Positions 36,074 to 44,292 of a DNA stretch of 64,000 nucleotides are shown piece by piece. A program made the position numbers and the translations under genes. The DNA is taken from assembly GCA_943841885.1 (NCBI GenBank), contig CALSZZ010000003.1:103552-167551 (forward strand), in the 5' to 3' direction. Under the pieces are notes generated by a model. The model was given only the letters and a program-made list of their open reading frames with translations. It had not been told where the DNA came from and did no database searches. Source of the stretch: Candidatus Thalassarchaeaceae archaeon. GTDB taxonomy: Archaea > Thermoplasmatota > Poseidoniia > Poseidoniales > Thalassarchaeaceae. Position 1 is the first letter of the stretch. The number at the start of each line of letters is the position of its first letter.

Positions 36074-36112
36074 TACCCTAAGAATATCTGAGTAATATCT
36101 GGGTAATATTTA
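36072..36112. promoter_or_regulatory. Four short direct repeats, 11-bp spacing, upstream of the RHH-folE-que operon
   Basis: AATACCCT (36072), AATATCTG (36083), AATATCTG (36094) and AATATTTA (36105) begin exactly 11 bases apart, one helical turn. The downstream gene is a ribbon-helix-helix protein. Such proteins usually bind repeated half-sites on one face of DNA, so this is a candidate autoregulatory operator. The last copy merges with an AT-rich TATA-like stretch (about 36105-36122). Confidence 0.5.
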
Positions 36113-36137
36113 ATAATTAAATCCTACTCCTATAAAC

Positions 36138-36311
36138 ATGCCTAAAGTTAGTTTGGATATGCCTCAACAAATTATTGAGGACCTTAAAAAACATGTTGGA
36201 GATGATAGAAAGTATGTCAGTTTAGCAGATGCCATTAGAACAGGATGTAGGAAATTATTAGATCAATTAGACGATATTGATGCCCGCCATGGGAGGATTA
36301 ATAATGAATAA
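36138..36311 (+). CDS. Ribbon-helix-helix (CopG/MetJ-like) DNA-binding protein
   Basis: The 57-residue protein begins MPKVSLDMPQQIIEDLKKHV, a beta strand followed by a helix, then a turn and YVSLADAIRTGCRKLLDQL. This is the classic RHH layout, with alternating hydrophobic strand residues, a helix, and a final amphipathic helix. It heads the preQ0 operon and its stop overlaps the folE start by eight bases. Local repeats upstream suggest that it represses its own operon. Confidence 0.72.
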   Translation: MPKVSLDMPQQIIEDLKKHVGDDRKYVSLADAIRTGCRKLLDQLDDIDARHGRINNE

Positions 36312-36879
36312 AATAGGAAGAAAAGAAGCAGAATCTGCAATTAAGACTTTACTGAAATATTTAGAGGATGATTATAACAGAGAAGGGCTAAAAGAAACAC
36401 CAAAGAGAGTTATAGATTCGTTTGATGAGTTGTTTGCCGGTTATAAACTAAAACCAGAAGAAGTTTTAGCATCGACATTTAATGCGGAGGGTTATGAAGG
36501 AATTGTACTTTTGAGAGATATTGAGTTTTATTCTACTTGTGAACATCATCTGCAACCATTTAGTGGGAGGGCACATATTGCTTACATACCAACAGATAGA
36601 ATTGTTGGAATTAGTAAATTAGCGAGGATTGTAGAATTATATGCCAGAAGATTACAAAATCAAGAGAGGATTACAAAATCTATTGTTGATGATATTGTAG
36701 AAAATTTAAATCCATTAGGAGCAGGAGTAATCTTAGAAGCAAGACATGGTTGTATGCAGTGTCGTGGTGTGTTAAAACAAAATGCAATAATGACAACCAG
36801 TGCTATGAGGGGAGTATTCTTTGAGAATGCTGGTGCCCGTTCTGAATTAATGCAATTAATCAGGAGTAGGGAACTGTGA
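36304..36879 (+). CDS. folE: GTP cyclohydrolase I
   Basis: Converts GTP to 7,8-dihydroneopterin triphosphate, the first precursor of preQ0 here. The 191-residue protein has STCEHHLQPFSGRAHIAYIP near residue 78, with the zinc Cys and His pair, and VGISKLARIVELYARRLQNQERIT near residue 101. The third zinc ligand lies in ARHGCMQCRGV near residue 148. ATG at 36304, seven bases after GGGAGG, is preferred. Earlier start codons in frame exist at 36277. It is coupled to queE by a GTGA overlap. Confidence 0.94.
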   Translation: MNKIGRKEAESAIKTLLKYLEDDYNREGLKETPKRVIDSFDELFAGYKLKPEEVLASTFNAEGYEGIVLLRDIEFYSTCEHHLQPFSGRAHIAYIPTDRIVGISKLARIVELYARRLQNQERITKSIVDDIVENLNPLGAGVILEARHGCMQCRGVLKQNAIMTTSAMRGVFFENAGARSELMQLIRSREL

Positions 36880-37472
36880 ATACATATCCTATAGTTGAAA
36901 TATTTCACTCAGTACAAGGTGAAGCATTTCATACAGGAGTTCCACATGTATTCATTAGATTTGGTAATTGTAACCTAAGATGTGAATGGTGTGATACAGA
37001 TTTTTTATCCTTCGTGGAAATGCCGTTAGAAAGAATAATTGATAAAGTAATTTCATACAATTGTGATAGGGTTATTTTTACAGGAGGAGAACCTTGCATG
37101 CAAGATTTGAATACAATTGGTACTGAGTTAAAGAAATTTAATATTCATCTCTCGGTAGAAACTAATGGGACAATAAAGGTACCGAGTATCATAGATTGGA
37201 TATGTGTTTCTCCAAAAGATCAAATTTATCCAAAAGTAACCATAAAACAACGTACGGGAGACGAATTGAAAATTGTTTATTGTGGACAAAATCTTTCACT
37301 GTATGATGATATTAAAAAAGGATTTAAACATCACTATATTCAACCATGTTATATAGAAAACGATAGTATAGAAACAAATGGAAGAAGTTTTAGTATAGTT
37401 GAAAAAATAGTAAAGTCTAATCCAGGGTGGAGATTATCATTGCAAACTCATAAATGGATGGGAGTTGATTGA
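36876..37472 (+). CDS. queE: 7-carboxy-7-deazaguanine synthase QueE
   Basis: Radical SAM enzyme that rearranges 6-carboxytetrahydropterin to 7-carboxy-7-deazaguanine. In 198 residues: IFHSVQGEAFHTGVP near residue 9, FIRFGNCNLRCEWCDTD near residue 27 with the CxxxCxxC-type cluster ligands, FTGGEPCMQ near residue 69 and SVETNGT near residue 90. The GTG start overlaps the folE TGA, and queC begins immediately after its stop. Confidence 0.94.
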   Translation: MNTYPIVEIFHSVQGEAFHTGVPHVFIRFGNCNLRCEWCDTDFLSFVEMPLERIIDKVISYNCDRVIFTGGEPCMQDLNTIGTELKKFNIHLSVETNGTIKVPSIIDWICVSPKDQIYPKVTIKQRTGDELKIVYCGQNLSLYDDIKKGFKHHYIQPCYIENDSIETNGRSFSIVEKIVKSNPGWRLSLQTHKWMGVD

Positions 37473-38561
37473 ATGAGAGTAGTTATGGCGTTCAGTGGTG
37501 GGATGGATTCTACAGGGTTACTAATACGTCTTTTAGCAGATGGATGTAAAGTAACATGTATAACTTATGATTATGGACAAAAGCATGTTATCGAAATTGA
37601 AAGAGCTATACAGAATATAAAATATTTAACTATTAATGATATCGAAGTAGAACATAAAGTAGTAAATTTAACCAGTGTGATGGGGTTATTTCATTCGTCT
37701 TTAATTTCAAATAGTGAAGAAATTCCTGAAGGACATTATGATGAAGAACAAATGAAATCAACAGTTGTACCTAATAGAAATGCAATATTCTCTTCAATTT
37801 TATATGGTTATGCATTGAGCATCGGAGTAAAAGAAGATACTGATGTACAAATAGCATTGGGGGTTCATTCAGGAGATCATGCTATTTATCCTGATTGCAG
37901 GCCCGAATTTTATGATATATTAGAAAAAGCGTTTGCAATTGGCAATTGGAATTCGGAAAAAGTTTCCTTATACTTACCTTATATCAAAGGAAATAAAGAA
38001 ACCATATTGAGAGATTCAATAAAGTCATGTAGTAAATTAGGACTAGATTTTAATACTGTTTTCGCTAATACAAATACATCTTACAACCCAGATGTCAATG
38101 GTAGATCATCAGGCACTAGTGGAGCAGACATTGAAAGAATATTAGCATTCTATTCTATTGGTAAGAAAGACCCTATAGAATACATCAAACCATGGGAGGA
38201 GGTGTTATCAGAAGCATTAAAAATACAATTAAAATATCATGTAATGAAAGAAAGTGGAACTGAGCGTCCATTTACCGGTGAATATGATAAACACTTCAAA
38301 AAAGGAATTTATACTTGTTCTGATTGTGGTAAGAAGTTATTTTCATCTAAATCCAAATTTGATTCTGGTTGTGGTTGGCCAGCCTTTTCTGAAGAAGTTA
38401 ATGAAGCAGATATAATACAAATAAATGATAGTTCTTATGGAATGACCAGGATAGAAGTTAGATGTAGTGGCTGTGAATCTCATTTAGGCCATCTTTTTCA
38501 TGAATCAAGAGGTCCAAGATATTGTATAAATTCTATATGTTTAGATTTTAAGGGTGAATAA
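37473..38561 (+). CDS. queC: QueC (7-cyano-7-deazaguanine synthase) fused to an MsrB methionine-R-sulfoxide reductase domain
   Basis: One uninterrupted 362-residue frame. Residues 1 to about 240 are the ATP-pyrophosphatase QueC, which makes preQ0: AFSGGMDSTG (PP-loop, residues 6-15), TYDYGQKH near residue 31, VVPNRNAIF near residue 98 and ALGVHSGDHAIYPDCRPEF near residue 128. The usual zinc site (SCY and CGxCxxC) is replaced by TSY (202-204) and SSGTSGAD (212-219), so these cysteines are gone. Residues about 241-362 are a complete MsrB: TERPFTGEYD, zinc pairs CSDC (282-285) and CSGC (331-334), SGCGWPAF, LGHLF and the catalytic cysteine in RYCINS (Cys351). The fusion sits between queE and queD. 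Confidence 0.9.
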   Translation: MRVVMAFSGGMDSTGLLIRLLADGCKVTCITYDYGQKHVIEIERAIQNIKYLTINDIEVEHKVVNLTSVMGLFHSSLISNSEEIPEGHYDEEQMKSTVVPNRNAIFSSILYGYALSIGVKEDTDVQIALGVHSGDHAIYPDCRPEFYDILEKAFAIGNWNSEKVSLYLPYIKGNKETILRDSIKSCSKLGLDFNTVFANTNTSYNPDVNGRSSGTSGADIERILAFYSIGKKDPIEYIKPWEEVLSEALKIQLKYHVMKESGTERPFTGEYDKHFKKGIYTCSDCGKKLFSSKSKFDSGCGWPAFSEEVNEADIIQINDSSYGMTRIEVRCSGCESHLGHLFHESRGPRYCINSICLDFKGE

Positions 38562-39032
38562 ATGGTTACTAAAATTAAGAGATGGGTAGAGACGGATACG
38601 GGACATAGAGTTCCTAATCATAAAAGTAAATGTAGACATTTTCATGGCCATAGATATAGATGGGAGGTAGTGATTGAAGGTGAAGTAGTTAGTCAAGAAG
38701 GTGTTTCTGAAGAAGGTATGTTAATGGATTTTTCAGACATTTCAAATATTCTTAATAGAGAAATACATGATATAGTAGATCATTCATTCTTAGTATATGA
38801 AAATGATTTGGAAGCTATTAATGCACTTGATCTATTAGGAAATCAACACCGAACCTTAGTACTCCCATTCATTCCAACAGCAGAAAATTTAGCAAGATGG
38901 GCCTTTGAAAAAGTAGAGAAACATATTAAAAGTTCATATAATAATAAATTAAGATTAATATCTTTTAATGTTAGGGAAACTCCAAAATCGTGGGCTAGTT
39001 GGACTCCTTATCTCCAGAAAATGAATCGTTAG
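38562..39032 (+). CDS. queD: 6-carboxy-5,6,7,8-tetrahydropterin synthase QueD
   Basis: Converts dihydroneopterin triphosphate to 6-carboxytetrahydropterin, linking folE to queE. The 156-residue protein has the zinc/catalytic segment KCRHFHGHRYRWEVVIEG near residue 23 and GMLMDFSDI near residue 52. VDHSFLV near residue 71 and FIPTAENLARW near residue 105, with the conserved PTAEN, complete the family pattern. It starts directly after the queC-msrB stop. The last 38 bases overlap the end of the convergent trmJ-like gene. Confidence 0.94.
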   Translation: MVTKIKRWVETDTGHRVPNHKSKCRHFHGHRYRWEVVIEGEVVSQEGVSEEGMLMDFSDISNILNREIHDIVDHSFLVYENDLEAINALDLLGNQHRTLVLPFIPTAENLARWAFEKVEKHIKSSYNNKLRLISFNVRETPKSWASWTPYLQKMNR

Positions 39033-39747
39033 CACTTTTGATTACGCCCAATATTCGGTGAATTTCATCATCTTTAGGTAAGCCTCTCAGAATTACTCTA
39101 AATAAAGTTTCTTCAATGCCTTTCTTTGAATGTGATTTCGCTGGAATTACTTGTGATAATTGGAATATTTCTTTTCTTAATTGTTTCCTTAAGTCTGGAG
39201 ATAGAATTCTTTCTGAAGAAATATTACTAGTATTCTGAAACCATTCATAGCACACAATTGAGACTGCATGACTCAAATTCATTATAGGATATCCTTCCCA
39301 AGTAGGGATAGATAATAGAACGTCACATTTTTGTAATTCTTCATTTAGTAGGCCGATACCTTCAGGACCGAATATTAAAGCTATTTTATTATTACTTTTT
39401 TTTAAATTATTTGATAATTCTTTTGGTTCTAGAAAATGTCTAAATGATATTTTACTGCCAAATTCTCTTTTTCCTGAAGTACCAACCAATAATGAGCAAT
39501 CTTGACCTGCACTGGAAATGTCATCAAAAAATGATGCATTATCTAAGACAGTTTGAGCATGTTTAGCTCTGTTCCTGGTTTCATCTGACCAAGATTTTGT
39601 ATATCCTACAACGCGAAGATCAGTTATACCAAAATTTAGCATTACACGTGCAACGGCACCAATGTTTCCATCAAATTGGGGTTTTACTAATATTATACAC
39701 AATTTACTCCCAGATTCAGGAAGTGGGATATCTTGCCTCTCACCCAT
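38995..39747 (-). CDS. TrmJ-like tRNA/rRNA ribose methyltransferase (SpoU/SPOUT)
   Basis: The 250-residue SPOUT protein has VKPQFDGNIGAVARVMLNFG near residue 16, ALIFGPEGIGLLNEEL near residue 130 and IPTWEGYPIMNLSHAVSIV near residue 151, the three SpoU motifs with the knotted SAM site. Members of this type (TrmJ) 2'-O-methylate position 32 of tRNAs. The exact target here is inference. It ends a minus-strand run that starts with ribosomal protein genes. Confidence 0.88.
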   Translation of the reverse strand: MGERQDIPLPESGSKLCIILVKPQFDGNIGAVARVMLNFGITDLRVVGYTKSWSDETRNRAKHAQTVLDNASFFDDISSAGQDCSLLVGTSGKREFGSKISFRHFLEPKELSNNLKKSNNKIALIFGPEGIGLLNEELQKCDVLLSIPTWEGYPIMNLSHAVSIVCYEWFQNTSNISSERILSPDLRKQLRKEIFQLSQVIPAKSHSKKGIEETLFRVILRGLPKDDEIHRILGVIKSANDSFSGDKESN

Positions 39748-39771
39748 ATGTACTCTCCTAATAGGAGTACC

Positions 39772-39987
39772 TTAATCAACGCGTCTTTGCTTATATCGAG
39801 TAATATATCCTGCTATCCAGTTACGCATTTTTTTGTTTGTAACTTCTTCTCCTTCGGAATTACCCAAATCAGTATACATAGATACAAATTTCTTATTATT
39901 TTCGAAATCACCTGTAAATTTATCTGGATAATCATCCACTAGTCTTAATGCCCTAATTTTAATAAAGGAGGGTCTAATATTACCCAT
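39772..39987 (-). CDS. rps17e: Ribosomal protein S17e
   Basis: Small-subunit protein found only in archaea and eukaryotes. The 71 residues [20 protein letters not shown], then [15 protein letters not shown] and [16 protein letters not shown], match S17e over its whole length (the usual archaeal form is about 65 residues). It follows rpl31e after two bases and forms part of the minus-strand ribosomal unit. Confidence 0.93.
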   Translation of the reverse strand: MGNIRPSFIKIRALRLVDDYPDKFTGDFENNKKFVSMYTDLGNSEGEEVTNKKMRNWIAGYITRYKQRRVD

Positions 39988-39989
39988 TA

Positions 39990-40265
39990 TTATTCCTCCA
40001 TTAGTTTGACTTCAAGGATGTTAAAGCCTTCTTCTCTCGTACAAACTACTTTTATTTTGCGAGGTGGTTTTTGAGCTCCTCTTGCCCAAATAATTTTATT
40101 TATCTCTTCATCAATCCAAACCTTTTCATCTTCGGTTTTTTTCATATGTTGTGAAACATGTTTTTTAATTTCAGAAATTGCTCTATTGGCTCTATGATTT
40201 CTTGTAACACTCCAGGCCGCCCTTAATGGGATTGTTAATTCTCTAACCTCTGCCATATCATTCAT
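39990..40265 (-). CDS. rpl31e: Ribosomal protein L31e
   Basis: Large-subunit protein near the exit tunnel, archaeal/eukaryotic only. From ATG at 40265 it has 91 residues with [30 protein letters not shown] and [23 protein letters not shown] at 40289 would add eight residues, but the ATG overlaps the L39e stop as ATGA, the usual coupling, so 40265 is preferred. Confidence 0.92.
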   Translation of the reverse strand: MNDMAEVRELTIPLRAAWSVTRNHRANRAISEIKKHVSQHMKKTEDEKVWIDEEINKIIWARGAQKPPRKIKVVCTREEGFNILEVKLMEE

Positions 40266-40417
40266 CTCTGTAATTTGGAACGTCGCCACATGTGTCTCTT
40301 TGGATGTGTACTGGTATTTCGATTAGTACGCAGCATCACCCATACCGGTACCCGTCTGTTTTGATTTGTTACTTTTATTAATCGCTTCTTTTTAGCATAC
40401 GGTTTATTTCTTGCCAA
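40262..40417 (-). CDS. rpl39e: Ribosomal protein L39e (TTG start)
   Basis: Tiny 51-residue exit-tunnel protein. Read from the minus strand with a TTG start at 40417: [19 protein letters not shown], then [12 protein letters not shown] and [12 protein letters not shown]. This is the usual L39e pattern of a basic coil with the conserved RxPxWV--RT--R. GAGGTGAT lies about six bases ahead of the start. It sits between rps19e and rpl31e. Confidence 0.93.
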   Translation of the reverse strand: MARNKPYAKKKRLIKVTNQNRRVPVWVMLRTNRNTSTHPKRHMWRRSKLQR

Positions 40418-40429
40418 ATAATCACCTCA

Positions 40430-40900
40430 TTAATAATTTGAAAGTCCAGGATACTGCTCTTCTGCTATTTTTCTAACAGAATGTGCTACATTATTAAGTA
40501 ATTTATGACCTTCGGGAGTAAGTATTTTTCCATAATTTACGGTTCCTGCTGCATTGTGAGAACTAGTTATAAGACCAGAATCAGATAATTGTCTCAGAAT
40601 AGTTCTAGCAATATTACGCGAACCTGCTGCAGCTCTATTGGGTTTTACTCCTCTATCTCTCGGCCCACCAAATTCTTGAGCCATATGATTTGTACCAATT
40701 GGTCCTTTGAATGCTACTTTACGTAGTATTGCTGCAGATCTAATCAACCACCAATTGTCTTGATTGGGAGGTCTTTCTCTATGTGTGCCGGTTTTGACAA
40801 AGGCTGCCCATTCTGGTGCAACTATGGATTCTAAAGACGACAATTCTTCGACTAAACCATCTATTAAAATATTAGCAGGGATATCGTTGAATGTCGTCAA
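40430..40900 (-). CDS. rps19e: Ribosomal protein S19e
   Basis: Small-subunit protein of archaea and eukaryotes. The 156 residues contain EWAAFVKTGTHRERPPNQ near residue 29, WWLIRSAAILRKVAFKGPIG near residue 50, YGK near residue 123 and the winged-helix core. GSRNIARTILRQL near residue 92 is also typical. It is first in the unit rps19e-rpl39e-rpl31e-rps17e-trmJ-like, whose promoter should lie in the 120-base divergent gap before 41023. Confidence 0.94.
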   Translation of the reverse strand: MTTFNDIPANILIDGLVEELSSLESIVAPEWAAFVKTGTHRERPPNQDNWWLIRSAAILRKVAFKGPIGTNHMAQEFGGPRDRGVKPNRAAAGSRNIARTILRQLSDSGLITSSHNAAGTVNYGKILTPEGHKLLNNVAHSVRKIAEEQYPGLSNY

Positions 40901-41022
40901 AGCCTCACCTATTATGAACGCCCGTCTTAGGGAGTCTATTTAATCGTGATGACTGAACGAATTTTTTAAAATGCATAATTGTATGAACAAGTATTCAAAA
41001 AAAGGAAGTTCCAGCATACGTT

Positions 41023-41817
41023 ATGAAGAAGTCGCTAGCAAAGAACCCTAACATGCTTAGGACCATGATTGGAACTGGTCTAGTTCTTGTCTTAATACTC
41101 TCTTATGCTGTCTATTCTAACACATTAGATTCTGAATATTATGGGTATAAAACTAGTAATGAATCTGAAACAATAGATCTTCAGTCAAATGAAGAAGGAA
41201 AAGCGGATTGGTACTTTACATCTAAGGAAGCTATTACTTGGATCAATGTTACAATTGGAGGAGTAGAACTAGAATCTTCCAAACTTATCATTCAGGCGTC
41301 TGGAGTAGAGTGGTACTATTCATCATTATTGGGTATTGAGGGTGCAGATTTTTTTAATTGTGAAGATGGTGGTTTTTCAGAAGTATCAGAATCTTGTATA
41401 AGGGCATCTGTACATGAAATTTTAATCGACGATGGAGGTGAGCAGGTAATACACGGCAGGGTTTCTTTAAATCTTCCAATAGAAGGATTAGGATATATAC
41501 AAAGCGATAATCCTGCATTAGCAGAAGAAGAGGCTAGAGATATAATAGATAATGAAAAGCAAACTATAACTTGGAATTTAAGAGTTGTAAATGATGGAGA
41601 AATTATTTCTGATGATAATATTACAATTAGTACTAGTATTGTCAAACATGAATTTGTTTCAATAGAAGAATTCAAATTAAATCCAGTTCAAGAGTCTATT
41701 TACAGTCTTGCGACATTAATTGGCTGCTTCTTTTTACTTCTTTTTGTTCCACTGACAATATATTTTTCAGCATTATATAAGTCCAAGAATGACGATAAAT
41801 TACGACTTGAAAATTAA
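41023..41817 (+). CDS. Membrane-anchored extracellular-domain protein, unknown function
   Basis: The 264-residue protein has a hydrophobic N-terminal segment (residues about 14-31) that looks like a signal anchor. A large beta-rich domain (about 35-220) follows, with two cysteines that could pair. A second hydrophobic segment (about 226-250) leads to a short basic tail. This predicts two spans with the main domain outside. No known domain is recognised. Confidence 0.65.
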   Translation: MKKSLAKNPNMLRTMIGTGLVLVLILSYAVYSNTLDSEYYGYKTSNESETIDLQSNEEGKADWYFTSKEAITWINVTIGGVELESSKLIIQASGVEWYYSSLLGIEGADFFNCEDGGFSEVSESCIRASVHEILIDDGGEQVIHGRVSLNLPIEGLGYIQSDNPALAEEEARDIIDNEKQTITWNLRVVNDGEIISDDNITISTSIVKHEFVSIEEFKLNPVQESIYSLATLIGCFFLLLFVPLTIYFSALYKSKNDDKLRLEN

Positions 41818-41822
41818 AAAAA

Positions 41823-42197
41823 TTAATCTTTATACTGTTCAACATTCCAAGAAATAGATTCAGCATTTTTTACCACGGTAGATAAACGAAGATCCATAAA
41901 AATCAATATAGAGGCTTGAATTCGTTGTTTTGAAGGTAAAATTTGCTCCTTAAAATCTAATTCCATAATTTTAATAATATCCTTAAGATTATTATTACCA
42001 TCCATCAGTAACCATAATCTCGAATTCATTAAATCTAAGCGCCTTTTAAGATATCTGGGGGACTTTAGTAATTTTGATAGGATTAATTCAAGATTAGAAA
42101 ATTCTTTCTCATACTCAATGATTATTTCATTTGATATATTATCATAATACCACTTAACTGGCATCCTTACGGGTATATCATTATCTAAAATTAACAT
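41823..42197 (-). CDS. PqqD-like small protein (weak similarity)
   Basis: Reading from ATG at 42197 gives 124 residues. The later part NSRLWLLMDGNNNLKDIIKI resembles the helix-turn pattern of PqqD or other RiPP-recognition-element-like domains (xxWxLxDGxxTxxEI), but this is short and only suggestive. A longer reading from 42254 is open but would overlap an upstream small gene. The start codon shares bases with the stop of the preceding membrane-protein gene (TAATG), indicating coupling. Confidence 0.5.
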   Translation of the reverse strand: MLILDNDIPVRMPVKWYYDNISNEIIIEYEKEFSNLELILSKLLKSPRYLKRRLDLMNSRLWLLMDGNNNLKDIIKIMELDFKEQILPSKQRIQASILIFMDLRLSTVVKNAESISWNVEQYKD

Positions 42198-42370
42198 TAA
42201 TTGTCCCCAAGTACCCAAAATAATAATGATATCATAGATGAAACCCCCAACCATGCAAAGAATTTAGTTATGTATATTTTTTTTGTAAAATTTGATGTCC
42301 ACCAAGTAATAAACGCACATAAGGCAGAGATTAATAGTAGAAATTCGCTTCCATGAGGTAATGAATTCAA
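42197..42370 (-). CDS. Small two-span membrane protein
   Basis: A 57-residue frame from TTG at 42370 (MNSLPHGSEFLLLISAL...) to TAA at 42197. Two hydrophobic segments (about 9-26 and 38-54) flank a short polar turn with KKIY. The start codon is uncertain, but the stop overlaps the following ATG by one base, which supports a genuine coupled gene. Confidence 0.45.
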   Translation of the reverse strand: MNSLPHGSEFLLLISALCAFITWWTSNFTKKIYITKFFAWLGVSSMISLLFWVLGDN

Positions 42371-42379
42371 ATGTTACAC

Positions 42380-42925
42380 CTAACGTCTTAATTTTATTGA
42401 ATTAGAATTAAGAGATTCAGTAAATTTTATCAATCTATCATTTAATTTTTCATCAATTATTTGCCCTTTATCATTAAATGATTTTTTGATATTAGCCATT
42501 ACCAATTGTTCAGGAATTGCCCAACCATGCATCCAACGTACAGATGTTCTCATATGGTTCAGTGTAGTAGTATTGGATTGCCCTCCAAGGGTACTAATGA
42601 GACCGAATACTTTTCCAGATGTTTGATCAAAGGAGAGCCAGTCTATGGAATTTTTCATAACTCCACTCATTGTACCATGATATTCTGGACTAGATAGTAT
42701 AAATGCATCTACTGAATCCGCCATTTCTTTGAATAACTTTACATTTGGATGATCCCAACACCCATCTTCGCCTACAAAAGGTAAAGGATTTTTTTCATTA
42801 TCCCAAATAACTACGTCACAATCATATTTTTTACATTCTTCTTTTACTAAATTAATCATATGCCCATTTGCTGACTCCAGACTGTAAGAACCACAGATTC
42901 CCATAATACGAATAGACTCAACCAT
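42380..42925 (-). CDS. NAD(P)H-dependent FMN reductase (flavodoxin fold)
   Basis: The 181-residue protein has GICGSYSLESANGHMI near residue 9, the phosphate-binding loop for FMN, and FILSSPEYHGTMSGVMKNSIDW near residue 74, the hallmark PEYxxxxxGxLKNxIDW segment. The protein likely reduces FMN or quinone-like acceptors using NAD(P)H. The neighbours give no specific substrate. Confidence 0.87.
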   Translation of the reverse strand: MVESIRIMGICGSYSLESANGHMINLVKEECKKYDCDVVIWDNEKNPLPFVGEDGCWDHPNVKLFKEMADSVDAFILSSPEYHGTMSGVMKNSIDWLSFDQTSGKVFGLISTLGGQSNTTTLNHMRTSVRWMHGWAIPEQLVMANIKKSFNDKGQIIDEKLNDRLIKFTESLNSNSIKLRR

Positions 42926-43014
42926 ATATTACCGTAGAGTGCATAATTATTCAACCCATTCATTAAAAATTTAAATATAGACAATAATAATAAAATCATA
43001 CTCGGAAAATACTT

Positions 43015-44289
43015 ATGGATAATGTGTCAGGCGAGTTAATCATGACTAATACAGAATCGGCATCAGATTCTAGCATCGAAGATGTCATATCAGAAGCAAA
43101 AAATCTCTACTCACTAGGAGAATATTCAAAGTCGCTAGAACTATATGACTCTTTACTTTTGATTGATAATAATAACGTAAATGCCTTATATTCCAAAGGC
43201 GTGATTAAAGTACATCAAAATGAGATTAATGAAGCAATAAAATATTTTGAAAGAGTTAATAATATTATTCCAAATCATCCTCCAACAGTAGCAAATCTTT
43301 CATATCTTTTAGAAGAGACTTCTCCAATTAAAGCATCAGATTATGCAAAAATTGCTCTAATAACTTATCCAGATATGATTGAATTGAAAAGAATATCTAA
43401 TATTGCATTAGATGAAGAAAAAGACGATTTGAATAATGAAAAATTTGAAAAACAGAGTGAAATATTAACTGAATCTTCCATCACTACAATTAATGAGGAA
43501 GAAATATTACTAGTTTCAAAACCTGTTGAAGAAGAGGAAATAGATATTTTAGACCTTTTATCATTAAATGAAAAGACCTCTGAAGATAAAGCTAGAGAAT
43601 TAAATGAAATAGGAGATTATATTGGCGCAGTGAAGTTATGGAAAGAAATATTAGAAAGAAAACCTAAATCTCCTGAAGCATGGAATGGACTTTCTGAATC
43701 ATTGGAGAAAGCAGGTTATACCGAAAAGGCAAAACAATGCAGAAATAAAGCAAGTATACTGGAGTCTGAGAATGAATTGACAAATAAAGAAGAGAATAGA
43801 AATATTAACTTAGAAAAAGAGTCTGAAGAAATATTGTATCATGAAAATATTGAAGAAGATTTAAATTATAAAAATAGCGTAAATACCTCTATTGAATGGT
43901 ATAATAAAGGAATAAATTTCCTCGCAGAAGAAAAAAGTAGCGACGCTCTAAGTTGCTTTGAAAAATCCATTGGAGGGTGCCCTAAAGGAGAAAAAGAACT
44001 ACGTGTAAGAAGTCAGAATGGACGCGGAGATGCATTATATCAAATGGGTAAATATTCGGAAAGTATTCTAGCATATCATGCCGCTATATCTTTAGAACCT
44101 TCATTTTTAACTGGAAGGACCTTATACAACATGGGTCAATCATATGCGTTTTTAGAATTATATGAAGATGCATTAAAATGTTTTGAACAATCAATAGGAA
44201 GAGGGTTAGAAAAGGATGGAGTAGATCTCTGTAAAACTCAAATGAATAGATGTAAGTTACTTTTAAGAGAACAAAATAAAAGAAAATAA
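43015..44289 (+). CDS. TPR-repeat protein
   Basis: A 424-residue scaffold of tetratricopeptide repeats with acidic linkers. Repeats are seen around residues 28-100 (LYSLGEYSKSLELYDSLL and YSKGVIKVHQNEINEAIKYF), 195-245 (LNEIGDYIGAVKLWKEILE) and 295-415 (WYNKGINFLAEEKSSDALSC, GRGDALYQMGKYSESILAYH, YNMGQSYAFLELYEDALKCF). No membrane span or catalytic motif is seen. The likely role is protein-protein contact. A 13-base run just upstream (AATCATACTCGGA) also precedes the EF-hand gene. Confidence 0.8.
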   Translation: MDNVSGELIMTNTESASDSSIEDVISEAKNLYSLGEYSKSLELYDSLLLIDNNNVNALYSKGVIKVHQNEINEAIKYFERVNNIIPNHPPTVANLSYLLEETSPIKASDYAKIALITYPDMIELKRISNIALDEEKDDLNNEKFEKQSEILTESSITTINEEEILLVSKPVEEEEIDILDLLSLNEKTSEDKARELNEIGDYIGAVKLWKEILERKPKSPEAWNGLSESLEKAGYTEKAKQCRNKASILESENELTNKEENRNINLEKESEEILYHENIEEDLNYKNSVNTSIEWYNKGINFLAEEKSSDALSCFEKSIGGCPKGEKELRVRSQNGRGDALYQMGKYSESILAYHAAISLEPSFLTGRTLYNMGQSYAFLELYEDALKCFEQSIGRGLEKDGVDLCKTQMNRCKLLLREQNKRK

Positions 44290-44292
44290 TTC

